A stretch of 43,946 nt of DNA from contig NZ_JARXVM010000030.1 in the NCBI RefSeq assembly GCF_029892285.1, positions 1 through 43,946 on the forward strand, given 5' to 3'. The notes below the pieces were generated by a model. That model was not told where the DNA came from. It did not search any database and was given only the letters and a program-made list of their open reading frames with translations. Shown here in pieces: positions 8,291 to 17,831 of the stretch. Each line of letters begins with the position of its first letter. The first letter of the stretch is position 1. A program made the position numbers and the translations under genes. The stretch comes from Rhizobium sp. SG_E_25_P2. GTDB lineage: Bacteria > Pseudomonadota > Alphaproteobacteria > Rhizobiales > Rhizobiaceae.

Positions 8291-8872
8291 ATGTTTCGCC
8301 TGCCCTTCCTCGTCGCGCTCGCGCTCCTCGCCGCTTTCGGCCTCGGCATCGGCTCGACGGTGATGATGCTCGACGCCTCCTCCGGTTTCGGCGCCATCCG
8401 CATCGGCGCCTGGAAGGCCTTTCCCGAAGCGCAGACGGCGGATGCCGATCCTTACGCCCGCTCGCACCGCGCCCGCGCCGGAAGGCTGCTCTATGGCGCG
8501 GCCGAGGGCCTGACCTTCACCGCCGACAGCGACGATAGCGGCCAGGGGCTTTCTCCCGCCTGCACCTATCGCATCACCGGCCAGACGCCGCCGGCGCGCT
8601 TCTGGACGCTCTATCCCGCCGACGCCAAGGGCGAGCCGATCGCGGCGGATGCGGCCCTGCCGGGCGCGCTGAATTCGGCGACGGCGCTCCGGCGCGCCGA
8701 TGGCGGCTTCGACATCCTCGTCTCGGCCCGGGCGCAGCCGGGCAACTGGCTGGCTGCCCCCGCCGACCGGCCCTACCGGCTGGCGCTGACGCTGTTCGAC
8801 ACGCCGGCGGCCGGCTCTTCCGGCCTGATCGACGTGGTCATGCCCAAGGTCGCGAAAGTGAGCTGCCCATGA
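8291..8872 (+). CDS. DUF1214 domain membrane-anchored protein
   Basis: A 193-residue protein with an N-terminal signal-anchor (residues 4-27) and a beta-rich domain typical of DUF1214 (CTYRITGQTPPARFWTLYPAD, then RPYRLALTLFDTP). In many bacteria DUF1254 and DUF1214 occur in one long protein; here, as in rhizobia, they are split into two adjacent genes. The stop overlaps the next start by ATGA, so the two are translationally coupled and probably act together at the periplasmic face of the inner membrane. The RBS is weak. Biochemical role unknown. Confidence 0.85.
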   Translation: MFRLPFLVALALLAAFGLGIGSTVMMLDASSGFGAIRIGAWKAFPEAQTADADPYARSHRARAGRLLYGAAEGLTFTADSDDSGQGLSPACTYRITGQTPPARFWTLYPADAKGEPIAADAALPGALNSATALRRADGGFDILVSARAQPGNWLAAPADRPYRLALTLFDTPAAGSSGLIDVVMPKVAKVSCP

Positions 8873-9411
8873 TCCGCGCCTCGCTGTTTTCGCTTCTGGT
8901 CGGCGTGGTGGGGGCGGCGCTGCTGCATGTCATCATCGTCCTGGCCCTGCCCGCCTTCACCGGCATCGACGCCTATACCAAGCTGACGGCCTATGACGCC
9001 GACCAGCGCTTCGTGCGGTTCAGGGCGAAACCCGACGCCATGGGCTTTTCCAACGGCGATCCCTTCCTGCGCGTGGCCGCCTGCCTGGTGTCGGTGGCGC
9101 AGCGGCCGGTCAGGCTGACGGCGCCGGCGGGGCCGGTGTTCTGGTCGTTTGCCGTGTTTGATTCCGATTCCAACGAGATCTTCTCGATGAACGACCGTTC
9201 GCAGGCCGGCGGCGGGCTGGACGCCATCATCGGCTCGCCCGAACAACTGGCCCGCATCCGCCGCGACAATCCCGACGCGGTCGCCGACAATGTGCTGATC
9301 GAAATGCCCAGGCCGGAAGGCTATGTCGTTATCCGCGCGCTGGTTCCGACGCCGAGCCAGGAACAGGCGGCGCGAGACTTTCTCGACGGCGCGACCTGCG
9401 AAGGCGCCTGA
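8869..9411 (+). CDS. DUF1254 domain membrane-anchored protein
   Basis: A 180-residue protein with an N-terminal membrane helix (residues 5-28) and a DUF1254-type domain (RFVRFRAKPDAMGFSNGDPF, PVFWSFAVFDSDSNEIFSMNDR). It is the coupled partner of the DUF1214 protein just upstream, with a 4-base overlap. Length fits the short split form found in rhizobia. No catalytic motif is recognised. The pair is a likely two-gene operon, since the next 470 bases are non-coding. Confidence 0.85.
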   Translation: MIRASLFSLLVGVVGAALLHVIIVLALPAFTGIDAYTKLTAYDADQRFVRFRAKPDAMGFSNGDPFLRVAACLVSVAQRPVRLTAPAGPVFWSFAVFDSDSNEIFSMNDRSQAGGGLDAIIGSPEQLARIRRDNPDAVADNVLIEMPRPEGYVVIRALVPTPSQEQAARDFLDGATCEGA

Positions 9412-9880
9412 GCTGGAGGGCAAAGCAAGCCCTTCGACCAGCCAAACCATTGCTATCATATGATTTTTTTAAACTCAAAGTTAATGCGCAATAAACTTTT
9501 GAGACTTGTATAAACTATTTTGGCACATCTTCTGATACCACCAAAAATGATCAGGCCAAACATAAATTCTGGAGTCCTTTTATAAGAAACCCTTAAGAGT
9601 CGGCATCGCTAATAAAGCCATCGAACGAATTACTGATGTTTGAGGCGGCCGACAAACGCTCCCTTCAGGCCCGGTGAACAGACTCCGGAAAATCATTTCC
9701 GTCAACGGCGCGACATCATGTTTCGCCGACAGCTTGGCTATGGCCGCGTGCAAGCGCGATGCCTAAGCCGCCTTGCTTCGTTGCGGCGATGACTGCCGCT
9801 CGCGCTCCCCAACATAACAATTCTTGGCAAGCCGGTCTTTCAACAGACGCGGCGCGAGCACCTGCGCATAGGAAAAACCC
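9412..9880. other. Intergenic leader region before giant RTX gene
   Basis: About 470 bases without a credible gene. Bases 9455-9560 are clearly AT-rich compared with the surroundings and probably hold the promoter of the RTX gene. The remainder is ordinary GC-rich sequence and would form a long 5' leader. The RBS for the RTX gene is AGGAAAA just before 9881. No terminator with a T-run is visible after the DUF1254 gene. Confidence 0.4.
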
Positions 9881-12800
9881 ATGACGACCTATAGTGAAAT
9901 CCTCACCCTTCTCGGTTCCGGCAATTCCGTCGATCTGCCGGACGACGAGGCCTCGATCACGTTGGAACAGGCGATCTCGCTCGCCGACGCAGGCGTCAGC
10001 TTCGACGAAGGAGACGTGCTCACCGTCGCCGACACCGCCGCCAACCTTGAGCTGATCGACGATGAGGGCATCGCCAAGATCTCGACCTTGGGCGTGTCGC
10101 TGATCAAGGCGACCGACAGCGCCCTGACGCTGAGCCTCGCCCAGGTCAATGCGCTTGCCGCCGCCGATATCGGCGCGGGCTACAGTTCCGGCGAATATTC
10201 CTGGACGTCGGACAGCGACACCAAGGTCGCAACCACATCATCGACCTATGACTCGAATGTGACCGCCCTGACAGGCGGCGGCTATGTCATCACCTGGGCG
10301 TCCTACGACTCGTCGGAAACCGGATATGTCAACTATTTCGAGATCCTGAATTCGGACGGCTCGGTTGCCGGCGAACCGACCGTCATATCCAGCACGTCCT
10401 CGAATGGCGGTTGGGCGTCGGCCGAAACGGCGGCGCTGGCCGATGGTGGTTTCGCCATCGTCTGGACCGATTATACGACAAACGAGATCAAACTGGGGAC
10501 GTATACCGCCGACGGCGTCAGCGATTTGGTCGTGACGGTCGCCGATGCGTCGTCGCAATATTCCTACTCGTATAACGATGTCAGCGTTCTGCCCGACGGA
10601 AACCTCGTGGTGAGCTGGGCGGACTACACCAAGGACGGCTCCAGTTACGGCGTCTACATGAAAATCCTCGATGCGTCCGGCGCCGAGGTGCTCGGCGAGA
10701 CGAAGGTCAACGATTATACAAACAACAGTCAATACAATCAGAAAGTGACGCCGTTGGAAAACGGCTCCTTCGCGATCGTCTGGACCTCCTACGGTCAGGA
10801 CAGCAGCGGCGAAGGCGTCTATATGAAGATCTATTCGGCGGATGGCGCCGAGATCCTCGGCGAAACACGCGTCAACGAATATACGACCAGCGCGCAATAT
10901 CTCCCGCGCGTCATCGCGCTCGCGGAGGGCGGCTTCTCCGTAACCTGGTCGTCCGAGGGGCAGGACGGCTCGAGCTATGGCGTTTACACCAAGGTTTACG
11001 ACAATAGCGGCAGCGTTGTGCTCGGCGAAACCCGGGTCAACGACACGACAGAAGGCTACCAGTACTGGTCAGACGTCACCCCGCTCGCAAATGGCGGTTT
11101 CGTGTCGACCTGGATGTCCTATGACAACTCCTCCAATTATGAGATTTTCTGCAAGCAATTCGCAGCCGATGGCACGACGGTCACCTCAGAATTCCAGGTC
11201 AGCAGCGGCTCCAACACCTATGACATTTATCCGTCCGTGTTGGCACTGAGCAATGGCGGCTATGCCGTCGCCTGGTATTCTCTCACATCCGGGACCTGGA
11301 TACCCACGGTTCAGGTCTATGACGAAGACGGCAATGCGATCGGCGGCGCGATGCCGTCGTCACTCACGCATTCGGCGACGGATTGGGGCTATGGAAATGG
11401 CGAGGATTACGGCGTCAACCTCGTCGAACTCGACAATGGCGACATCGTCGTCGCCTGGGGCTCTTCCGACGGCGTCTATACACAGACATTCGAAATTGGC
11501 ATCGAAGCCCCCAGCCTGAGCGAGCCGGCCGCGACGATCGACAACCTCTCGCAGTCCGACGTCGCCGACCTGATCGAACTGGGCGTCAAGACGATCTATG
11601 TCACCGACGCCGGCGACGTCACGCTGTCCACCGATCTCGCGACTTCGCTGATAGGCATCAGCGGATTGACGATCCTGGAGGCCGCCTCGGTGACGGTGTC
11701 GGCCGAAGGCGGAGCGCTCGATGATTTCAGCGACAGCGACATCGCCAAACTCGGAGCAATGGGCGTCACCGCCATGGACGCCACCGACGACGCGGCGACA
11801 CTGAGCCTTGACCAGGCCAACGCCTATGTGAGTGCGGAAATCTCCTTCGCAGACGGCGATATGGTCACGGTGCAGCTGGCTTCAACGGATCTCGCCGAAC
11901 TCGACGCCACCGCCATCTCCGCCCTCACCGGCATCGGCGCCGATGTCTTCGATCTCACCGACGACGCCGCCACTCTGTCCACCACGGGCGCGCAGACCCT
12001 GATCGACGCCGGCGTCACCTTTGCGGACGGCGACGCGATCACGGTGTCGGGAACAGCCGCCGACCTCGACGCCTTCATCGCCGCCTATGTCGAAGGCGAC
12101 GCGACATTCGTCGACATGTTCGACGTGTCCGACGACGGCGAGGTGACGCTGACCGTCTCCGAATGGCGCGCCTTGTCGGATCTCGGCGCGGCTTTCTCCG
12201 AGGGTGACTCCGTCGTGATCGCCGACGGCTCGGAAGGTCTCGACACGCTGACCGCCGACGATATCGACAGTCTCGCCGATTTCGGCGTCCAGACCATCAC
12301 CTTCACCGGCGGCTCGACCAATATCGATGGCGACGTCGTGCGCGAAATGGCGGTCAAGGGCCTGGCCTTCGCTTATGACGACGCCTCCGTGGTGCGCATG
12401 ACGGTGAGCGCCGAGGATATCTCCGGCTTGACGACGGACAGCATCGCCGACCTTGCCTCGGTAAAAATCGATGCGTTCTTCGTCGAAGAATACGCCAGCG
12501 TGTCGATCGACCAGGTCAACGCCCTGGTGGACAATGGACTGAGCATCTATTCCACCGCTTCGCTGGCGCTGTCGATCAGCGTGGCCGAAGCGACAGACTT
12601 CGACGCCTCCATCGTCGAAAAAGGCGAAACCATCGGCGTCAACGCTTTGGAGATCTCGGACTCCGCCGCCGAACTCGCCACACTCTCGAGCCTTTCGCCC
12701 GAAGCCCTCGCTCCGCTTGACGGCGCAACATTGAATGTCACGGGCGGCAGCGGCGTCTTTACCCTAACCCAGGCGGGCGACCTGATCGACGCCGGCTTCA

Positions 12801-14068
12801 CCTTCGTCGACAGCAACACGATCGTCGCCACCGTGAGCTTGGCCGAAGCCCAGGCTCTGGCGGCGGAAACGGCCGAGACGCTGGACGCCGGCGGCGTCGA
12901 CATCATCGAACTCGAGGCAGCGCCCGACGACATCAAGGCGCTGAGCGTCACCGATATCGCGGCGCTCGGAGAGGCGGGCGTCGACGTGGTCGATCTCGAC
13001 CCGGACCGCGTGTTGCTGAGCGCGGCCCAGATCGCCGCATTCACTGCCGCCGGTATCACTTTCAATGATGGCGACACGGTCGTCGAATACGCCGCCCTCC
13101 AGTCGGCGAGCGACGCCACCACCGTCACCGAACACGCCGCCGCCGAGGTGGATGTGACGGCCAACGACACCGTCACCGACGGTTTCGACATCGACGTCAC
13201 CGCTGCGGTGATCTCGTCGGGCGACGGCGTCGTGACGCTCAATGACGACGGCACATTGTCGGTCTCCTATACCGGCGCCGATATCGACGGCTCCGACACG
13301 GCGGTGGTCAAGGTGACCTACACGGCCACCGACGGAGAAACGACCGCGTCTTCTGAACTGACCGTCACCTTCACCGCCACAGCCGAAGCCGGCGACGACA
13401 TTGTCGGCACGCCGAAGGCCGACACGCTCACCGGCACCAGTTCCGGCGAGCGGATCTTCGGTCTGGCCTCCGATGACGTCCTGTCCGGTCTCGGCGGCGA
13501 CGACACGCTGTATGGCGCGGCGGGCAACGACACGTTGAATGGCGGCGAAGGCGACGACAGTCTCGACGGCGGCGAGGACGACGACAGGCTCGTCGGCGGC
13601 GCGGGCAACGACACGTTGGGCGGCGGGGCCGGCAAGGACCAACTCTATGGCGACGCCGGCAATGACACGCTGGATGGCGGCAAGGGGGTGGACAAGCTCT
13701 ATGGCGGCGCCGGCAAGGACAAGCTCTATGGCGGCACCAGCGACGATATTCTCTCCGCAGGCGCCGGCAATGATACGCTGACCGGCGGAGCCGGCGATGA
13801 CGTTATGTCCGGAGGAAGCGGCGCGGACACCTTCGTGTTCATCAAGGAAAACGGCGGCCATAAGGAAATCGTCACCGATTTCACCGCCTCCGGTTCGGCC
13901 CATGACGTCATCGATCTCTCCTATTTCGACATTGCCAGCTTCAAGACCCTGAAGGCGATGATGGACGAGGACGGACAGAATACCGTCATCGAGTTCGAGC
14001 CGGGCGAGACCATCACACTCAAGGGCGTCGACATCGGCGATCTCGGCAAGAGCGACTTCCTGCTCTGA
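9881..14068 (+). CDS. Giant mosaic RTX protein, likely type I secreted adhesin-like
   Basis: A 1395-residue very acidic protein with no N-terminal signal peptide. Residues 20-100 form one unit of an unnamed repeat (LADAGVSFDEGD, LTVADTAANL, ATDSALTLS). Residues 104-540 hold about eight units of 50-60 residues with the pattern L..GGF.I.W.S....G.GVY.K.Y...G...GETRVN, suggesting a beta-propeller. Residues 550-1080 return to the first repeat (GVTFADGDAITVSGTAADL) many times. Residues 1085-1167 look like a cadherin/Ig-like module. Residues 1172-1314 are RTX nonapeptides (GGAGNDTL), and the tail ends DIGDLGKSDFLL. Calcium-dependent folding outside the cell follows from the RTX family. Adhesion or biofilm function is inferred. 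Confidence 0.88.
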   Translation: MTTYSEILTLLGSGNSVDLPDDEASITLEQAISLADAGVSFDEGDVLTVADTAANLELIDDEGIAKISTLGVSLIKATDSALTLSLAQVNALAAADIGAGYSSGEYSWTSDSDTKVATTSSTYDSNVTALTGGGYVITWASYDSSETGYVNYFEILNSDGSVAGEPTVISSTSSNGGWASAETAALADGGFAIVWTDYTTNEIKLGTYTADGVSDLVVTVADASSQYSYSYNDVSVLPDGNLVVSWADYTKDGSSYGVYMKILDASGAEVLGETKVNDYTNNSQYNQKVTPLENGSFAIVWTSYGQDSSGEGVYMKIYSADGAEILGETRVNEYTTSAQYLPRVIALAEGGFSVTWSSEGQDGSSYGVYTKVYDNSGSVVLGETRVNDTTEGYQYWSDVTPLANGGFVSTWMSYDNSSNYEIFCKQFAADGTTVTSEFQVSSGSNTYDIYPSVLALSNGGYAVAWYSLTSGTWIPTVQVYDEDGNAIGGAMPSSLTHSATDWGYGNGEDYGVNLVELDNGDIVVAWGSSDGVYTQTFEIGIEAPSLSEPAATIDNLSQSDVADLIELGVKTIYVTDAGDVTLSTDLATSLIGISGLTILEAASVTVSAEGGALDDFSDSDIAKLGAMGVTAMDATDDAATLSLDQANAYVSAEISFADGDMVTVQLASTDLAELDATAISALTGIGADVFDLTDDAATLSTTGAQTLIDAGVTFADGDAITVSGTAADLDAFIAAYVEGDATFVDMFDVSDDGEVTLTVSEWRALSDLGAAFSEGDSVVIADGSEGLDTLTADDIDSLADFGVQTITFTGGSTNIDGDVVREMAVKGLAFAYDDASVVRMTVSAEDISGLTTDSIADLASVKIDAFFVEEYASVSIDQVNALVDNGLSIYSTASLALSISVAEATDFDASIVEKGETIGVNALEISDSAAELATLSSLSPEALAPLDGATLNVTGGSGVFTLTQAGDLIDAGFTFVDSNTIVATVSLAEAQALAAETAETLDAGGVDIIELEAAPDDIKALSVTDIAALGEAGVDVVDLDPDRVLLSAAQIAAFTAAGITFNDGDTVVEYAALQSASDATTVTEHAAAEVDVTANDTVTDGFDIDVTAAVISSGDGVVTLNDDGTLSVSYTGADIDGSDTAVVKVTYTATDGETTASSELTVTFTATAEAGDDIVGTPKADTLTGTSSGERIFGLASDDVLSGLGGDDTLYGAAGNDTLNGGEGDDSLDGGEDDDRLVGGAGNDTLGGGAGKDQLYGDAGNDTLDGGKGVDKLYGGAGKDKLYGGTSDDILSAGAGNDTLTGGAGDDVMSGGSGADTFVFIKENGGHKEIVTDFTASGSAHDVIDLSYFDIASFKTLKAMMDEDGQNTVIEFEPGETITLKGVDIGDLGKSDFLL

Positions 14069-14090
14069 GAGCGGATCAGCAACCAATCGC

Positions 14091-14121
14091 AAACGCCGCC
14101 CCGCGAACCGGGGCGGCGTTT
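14091..14121 (+). terminator. Strong hairpin after giant RTX gene
   Basis: A perfect 13-bp stem, AAACGCCGCCCCG with CGGGGCGGCGTTT, closes a CGAAC loop 22 bases after the RTX stop codon. The stem end supplies the T residues. This is a typical intrinsic terminator for GC-rich bacteria. Confidence 0.8.
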
Positions 14122-14922
14122 GACCAGAGACAAGAGATCGACCTCAACCGGAATGGGCGCGAAACAGGCAATTGTTGAAAAAATCGCCTTGAGCAAGGGC
14201 TACAACCTTTCGATCTGCTTAACACTCCCAATAATGATCAGTTTTTGGGCTATATTTTTTGTTGCGCAAACGATGAATCACGCGTAATTTATTCTTGACC
14301 TTGCAGCGAACGACTTATTTATACAAGCTTATGCATATGCGCCGATGCCGTGCGCAATACGGGTTCATGAAGGCCTTTTCATCACGCCGTTTGGATGACC
14401 TAAGCCTTTTCATTCTTTTTCCTATCCTGCGCGGTTTCGCGCTCCTCCATCTGCTGATCGACGAGACGCGCCGTGCTTAGGGGCGCCGTGAGCCTGTCCG
14501 GCCGAATGGGGTCTGTCGGACAGGCTCCTTGCCTTCACGGCAGGCCTGCCGCAGCGCCGCGCATCACGCGATGGCCGGAGGCGAGACCTCGGCGCGGCTG
14601 ACGCAAGGTCGGACATTTGAGCGTGTCTCAGTTTTCCCACTGTAATTTTAGCTATTCAAAATACACTGTTCATAAACGAAGACTTTGTAAGGTTTTCCAG
14701 CGACATGATCCGAAATGCGAAAGGCGCGTAGTCGGCCCATTTCAACCATGGCGGACGCCGACGCCTCGCGCCGACCGAAGCGGCGCGCAGTGAGTGTCAT
14801 GTCCCGTCCAAGCTGCGGGCTTTCACGACGGGATATGCAGTTGAAACAGAGGCCTGGGGCGATGTCTTCATTGCTCTGAATCGGGCTGGCGCGCGGGGGC
14901 GCGCGTGAAAGTGGGGAATTCG
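14122..14922. other. Long intergenic region with a hairpin
   Basis: About 800 bases with no convincing gene. Bases 14190-14340 are AT-rich. At 14490-14527 an 11-bp perfect inverted repeat (GAGCCTGTCCG with CGGACAGGCTC, 16-nt loop) could fold in RNA, but no T-run follows. A small RNA is possible but not supported further. The end of the region is the leader of the chemoreceptor gene. Confidence 0.35.
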
Positions 14923-16698
14923 ATGCTCGACGGATTGTTTGCAAAACACGGCAAGGCCAAGCTCGCCGCGCTTGATGCGCTCGGCGCCAATGTCATGCTG
15001 GCCGACGCCCAGCTCAACATCACCTATATGAATGACAGCGTGCGCGACCTGTTGCAGGAGGCCGAAAGCGACCTCAAGAAGGAATTGCCGCGCTTTGCGA
15101 TGTCGACGCTGATCGGCTCGTCCATCGACATCTTTCACAAAAACCCCAGCCATCAGCGCAACATGCTGTCGGCGCTGAAAAAGCCGCACAACGCCACGAT
15201 CTGGGTCGGCAAGCACGCTTTCGACCTGAAGGTCACGCCGTTGGTCGACAATGGCAAGACCTTCGGCTTCGTGGTGGAATGGGCCAACGCCAGGGAGCGT
15301 CTGCTCAACCTCGATTACAACAACCAGATGACAGCGCTGAGCCGCGTGCAGGCGATCATCGAATTCACCGCAGACGGCAAGGTCGTCTGCGCCAACCAGA
15401 ATTTCTGCGACGCGCTCGGCTACCGGCTGGACGAAATCGCCGGCCAAAACCACAGCCTGTTCGTCGACAAGGATTACGCCGCCACGCCCGCTTATACAGA
15501 ATTCTGGAATGCGCTGCGCCGCGGCGAAGCGCAGATCGCCGAATTCACCCGGGTGGGCAAAGGCGGCAAGAAGGTGGTGATCAACGCCTCCTATAATCCC
15601 ATTGCCGACGCCCAGGGACGGGTGGTGAAGGTGGTGAAATTCGCCACCGACGTTACCGAACGCGTCCGCGCCGTCGACGAGATCGGCGAAGGCCTGGGCC
15701 GGCTGGCCGGTGGCGACATCTCCTTCGAGATCACCAAACCTTTCGCCCCGGATTTCGAAAGCCTGCGCATCAATCTCAACAATGCGCTCAAGCAACTGTC
15801 CGACACGCTGGGCGCGGTGGCGCAATCGACATCCGAAATCGACGGCGGCACGCAGGAAATCTCGCGCAACGCCAATGACCTCGCCCGCCGCACCGAACAG
15901 CAGGCCGCCTCGCTGGAGGAAACCGCCGCCGCGCTTGACGAGATCACCGCCAATGTCACCAATTCCTCCAAGCGCGCCGAGGAAGCCCGCCACGCCGCCG
16001 GCGAAGCCAATGACAGCGCCGCCCGCTCCGGCAAGGTGGTGGCCGACGCCGTCGGCGCCATGGCCCGCATCGAAGCCTCGTCCAACCAGATCTCCAACAT
16101 TATCGGCGTGATCGACGAAATCGCCTTCCAGACCAATCTGCTCGCCTTGAACGCCGGCGTCGAAGCGGCCCGCGCAGGCGACGCCGGCAAGGGTTTCGCG
16201 GTCGTCGCCCAGGAAGTGCGCGAACTCGCCCAGCGCTCGGCGCAAGCCGCCAAGGAGATCAAGGATCTGATCCGCAACTCGTCTGAAGAGGTGAAAACCG
16301 GCGTGCGGCTGGTCAGCGAGACCGGCGAGGCCCTGAAGACCATCGAGACCAATATCGTCACGGTCAACACGCATATGAACGCCATCGCCATCGCTTCGCG
16401 CGAGCAATCGGTCGGCCTGTCCGAGGTCAACACCGCTGTCAACCAGATGGACCAGACCACCCAGCAGAACGCCGCCATGGTGGAGGAATCCAACGCCTCC
16501 AGCGCCACGCTGGCCAGCGAGACCGAACGTCTGCGCTCGCTGATTTCACGCTTCAAACTGTCGGGCTCGGCTATGGCCGCCCCCCGCGCCGCCTCGCGCG
16601 CCTCCCGTCCCGTCGCCTCCCCGGCCCGGGCGCTGACCGCCAAAGTCGCCCGCAGCGTGGGCGGCGGGGCCACAGCGGAAAAATGGGACGAATTCTGA
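14923..16698 (+). CDS. Soluble PAS-domain methyl-accepting chemotaxis protein
   Basis: A 591-residue chemoreceptor from the ATG at 14923 (RBS GGGG); a GTG at 14905 is an alternative. It has no transmembrane helix, so it should be cytoplasmic. Domains in order: a PAS-like domain at about 15-115, a second PAS at about 125-235 ([19 protein letters not shown]), a HAMP-like linker to about 290, then the MCP signalling hairpin with the conserved tip [23 protein letters not shown]. The C-terminus ends KWDEF, matching the xWxxF tail bound by CheR or CheB in other receptors. It would sense an intracellular, redox or energy cue through PAS and signal to CheA/CheW; the ligand is unknown. Confidence 0.9.
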   Translation: MLDGLFAKHGKAKLAALDALGANVMLADAQLNITYMNDSVRDLLQEAESDLKKELPRFAMSTLIGSSIDIFHKNPSHQRNMLSALKKPHNATIWVGKHAFDLKVTPLVDNGKTFGFVVEWANARERLLNLDYNNQMTALSRVQAIIEFTADGKVVCANQNFCDALGYRLDEIAGQNHSLFVDKDYAATPAYTEFWNALRRGEAQIAEFTRVGKGGKKVVINASYNPIADAQGRVVKVVKFATDVTERVRAVDEIGEGLGRLAGGDISFEITKPFAPDFESLRINLNNALKQLSDTLGAVAQSTSEIDGGTQEISRNANDLARRTEQQAASLEETAAALDEITANVTNSSKRAEEARHAAGEANDSAARSGKVVADAVGAMARIEASSNQISNIIGVIDEIAFQTNLLALNAGVEAARAGDAGKGFAVVAQEVRELAQRSAQAAKEIKDLIRNSSEEVKTGVRLVSETGEALKTIETNIVTVNTHMNAIAIASREQSVGLSEVNTAVNQMDQTTQQNAAMVEESNASSATLASETERLRSLISRFKLSGSAMAAPRAASRASRPVASPARALTAKVARSVGGGATAEKWDEF

Positions 16699-16726
16699 GG
16701 CGCCCAGCTTCCCGGAACAGACAGAC

Positions 16727-16757
16727 AAAGGCCGGCGAACAAAAGTCGCCGGCCTTT
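16727..16757. terminator. Shared terminator between convergent genes
   Basis: A perfect 12-bp stem, AAAGGCCGGCGA with TCGCCGGCCTTT, surrounds an ACAAAAG loop between the chemoreceptor stop and the stop of the opposite-strand channel gene. A/T ends on both sides allow it to work in both directions. Confidence 0.78.
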
Positions 16758-16789
16758 GAAATTTCAGCTTTGTTCACCGCCGCCCGCTG

Positions 16790-17584
16790 TCAAGCGGGGC
16801 CGGAACGTTCGGTCCGGAGTGCGGCGATCTCGTCGCGCAGCGCCCTGATCTCGCGCAGCAATTCGGCATTGTCGACATGGATCGTCTTCAGCTCGGCGTC
16901 GGTGTCGGCATTCTGGTCCTGCATGGCCGAGACGATCACCCCGATGAACAGATTGAGCACCGAATAGGTGCTGAGCAGGATGAAGGGCACGAAGAACAGC
17001 CAGGCGTTGGGGTGCTGCTCCATCACCGGCCGTACGATGCCCATCGACCAGCTTTCCAGCGTCATGATCTGGAACAGCGAATAGAGCGAGGCGCCGAGAC
17101 CGCCGAACCAATCGGGGAATGTCGCGCCATAGAGATTGGTGGCCATCACCGCCGACACATAGAACAACAGCACCATCAGCACGATGATCGAGCCCATGCC
17201 GGGCAGCGCCGCAATCAGCCCGCCGATCACCCGCCTGAGCGACGGCACGACCGAGATCAGTCTGAGCAGCCGCAGGATGCGCAGCGCGCGCAACACCTGG
17301 AACGGCCCGGTGGCCGGAATGAGCGCGATGGCGACGATGCCGAAATCAAACAGGCTCCAGGGATCGCGGAAAAAGCCCAGCCGGAAGGCGTAGAGCCGCA
17401 TCAGGATTTCCAGCGCAAACAGCGCCAGGATCAGCTGATCCAGCCCATGCAGCAGCGGCCCGGCCGCCGCCATCGCCGCCGGATTTGTCTCCAACCCCAG
17501 CGTGACGGAATTGAGGAGGATGAGACCGACGACGAACCGCTCCCAGCGCTCCGACGTCAAGATACCGATCAGTTTTTCACGCAT
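16790..17584 (-). CDS. Bacterial voltage-gated sodium channel (NaChBac/Nav type)
   Basis: A 264-residue single-repeat channel subunit that would assemble as a tetramer in the inner membrane. S1-S4 occupy about residues 16-115. S4 carries four arginines three residues apart (R99, R102, R105, R108), the voltage sensor pattern. The pore follows with selectivity filter TLESWSM at residues 175-181; Glu177 and Ser in this motif are the signature of sodium-selective bacterial channels. S6 is at about 196-220. The tail (about 229-259) is charged and heptad-like, as expected for the C-terminal coiled coil that holds the tetramer. The family is known from marine and alkaliphilic bacteria and can link Na+ entry to motility or pH control. 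Confidence 0.92.
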   Translation of the reverse strand: MREKLIGILTSERWERFVVGLILLNSVTLGLETNPAAMAAAGPLLHGLDQLILALFALEILMRLYAFRLGFFRDPWSLFDFGIVAIALIPATGPFQVLRALRILRLLRLISVVPSLRRVIGGLIAALPGMGSIIVLMVLLFYVSAVMATNLYGATFPDWFGGLGASLYSLFQIMTLESWSMGIVRPVMEQHPNAWLFFVPFILLSTYSVLNLFIGVIVSAMQDQNADTDAELKTIHVDNAELLREIRALRDEIAALRTERSGPA

Positions 17585-17784
17585 TAACGACCCCTGGTTT
17601 CAGCCGGCAGGAATTGCCGATGCCCTGGTCTCCGTCAAGCCCCCCTTCCAGCCTGGCCTGCCGCACGATTGCACGTTCCACGCCCGCCGACCGGCGCATG
17701 CGCCTGCCCTTGGCGTGAAGCGGCTTCACGGGCGGGATATTCGATGCAGCCGCTGCGGCGCGGCGCGAGGTTGCGCGCCCACTA

Positions 17785-17812
17785 TTGACAGTATCGTCCA
17801 TGTTGCTACCTT
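17785..17812 (+). promoter_or_regulatory. Probable sigma-70 promoter of acetyltransferase gene
   Basis: A perfect -35 box TTGACA (17785-17790) is followed after 16 bases by TACCTT at 17807-17812. Transcription would start only about 12 bases before the ATG at 17832, leaving a short leader that still includes GGAGA. Confidence 0.42.
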
Positions 17813-17831
17813 CACCGAAAATGGAGACCGA

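Noticed and set aside
13400-13820. Regular short DNA repeats resembling a CRISPR array
   Set aside because: They are in-frame RTX nonapeptide codons (GGxGxDxL) within a single gene, with no spacers.
12764-14092. 442-codon minus-strand frame opposite the RTX repeats
   Set aside because: It is the reverse of repetitive RTX codons; low complexity, no ribosome site.
14295-14480. 61-codon frame in the gap after the giant RTX gene
   Set aside because: TTG start, no ribosome site and no resemblance to any family.
14797-16407. 536-codon open frame antisense to the chemoreceptor gene
   Set aside because: The plus strand codes for a clear PAS-MCP protein; the antisense frame is a product of GC-rich codon bias and matches no family.
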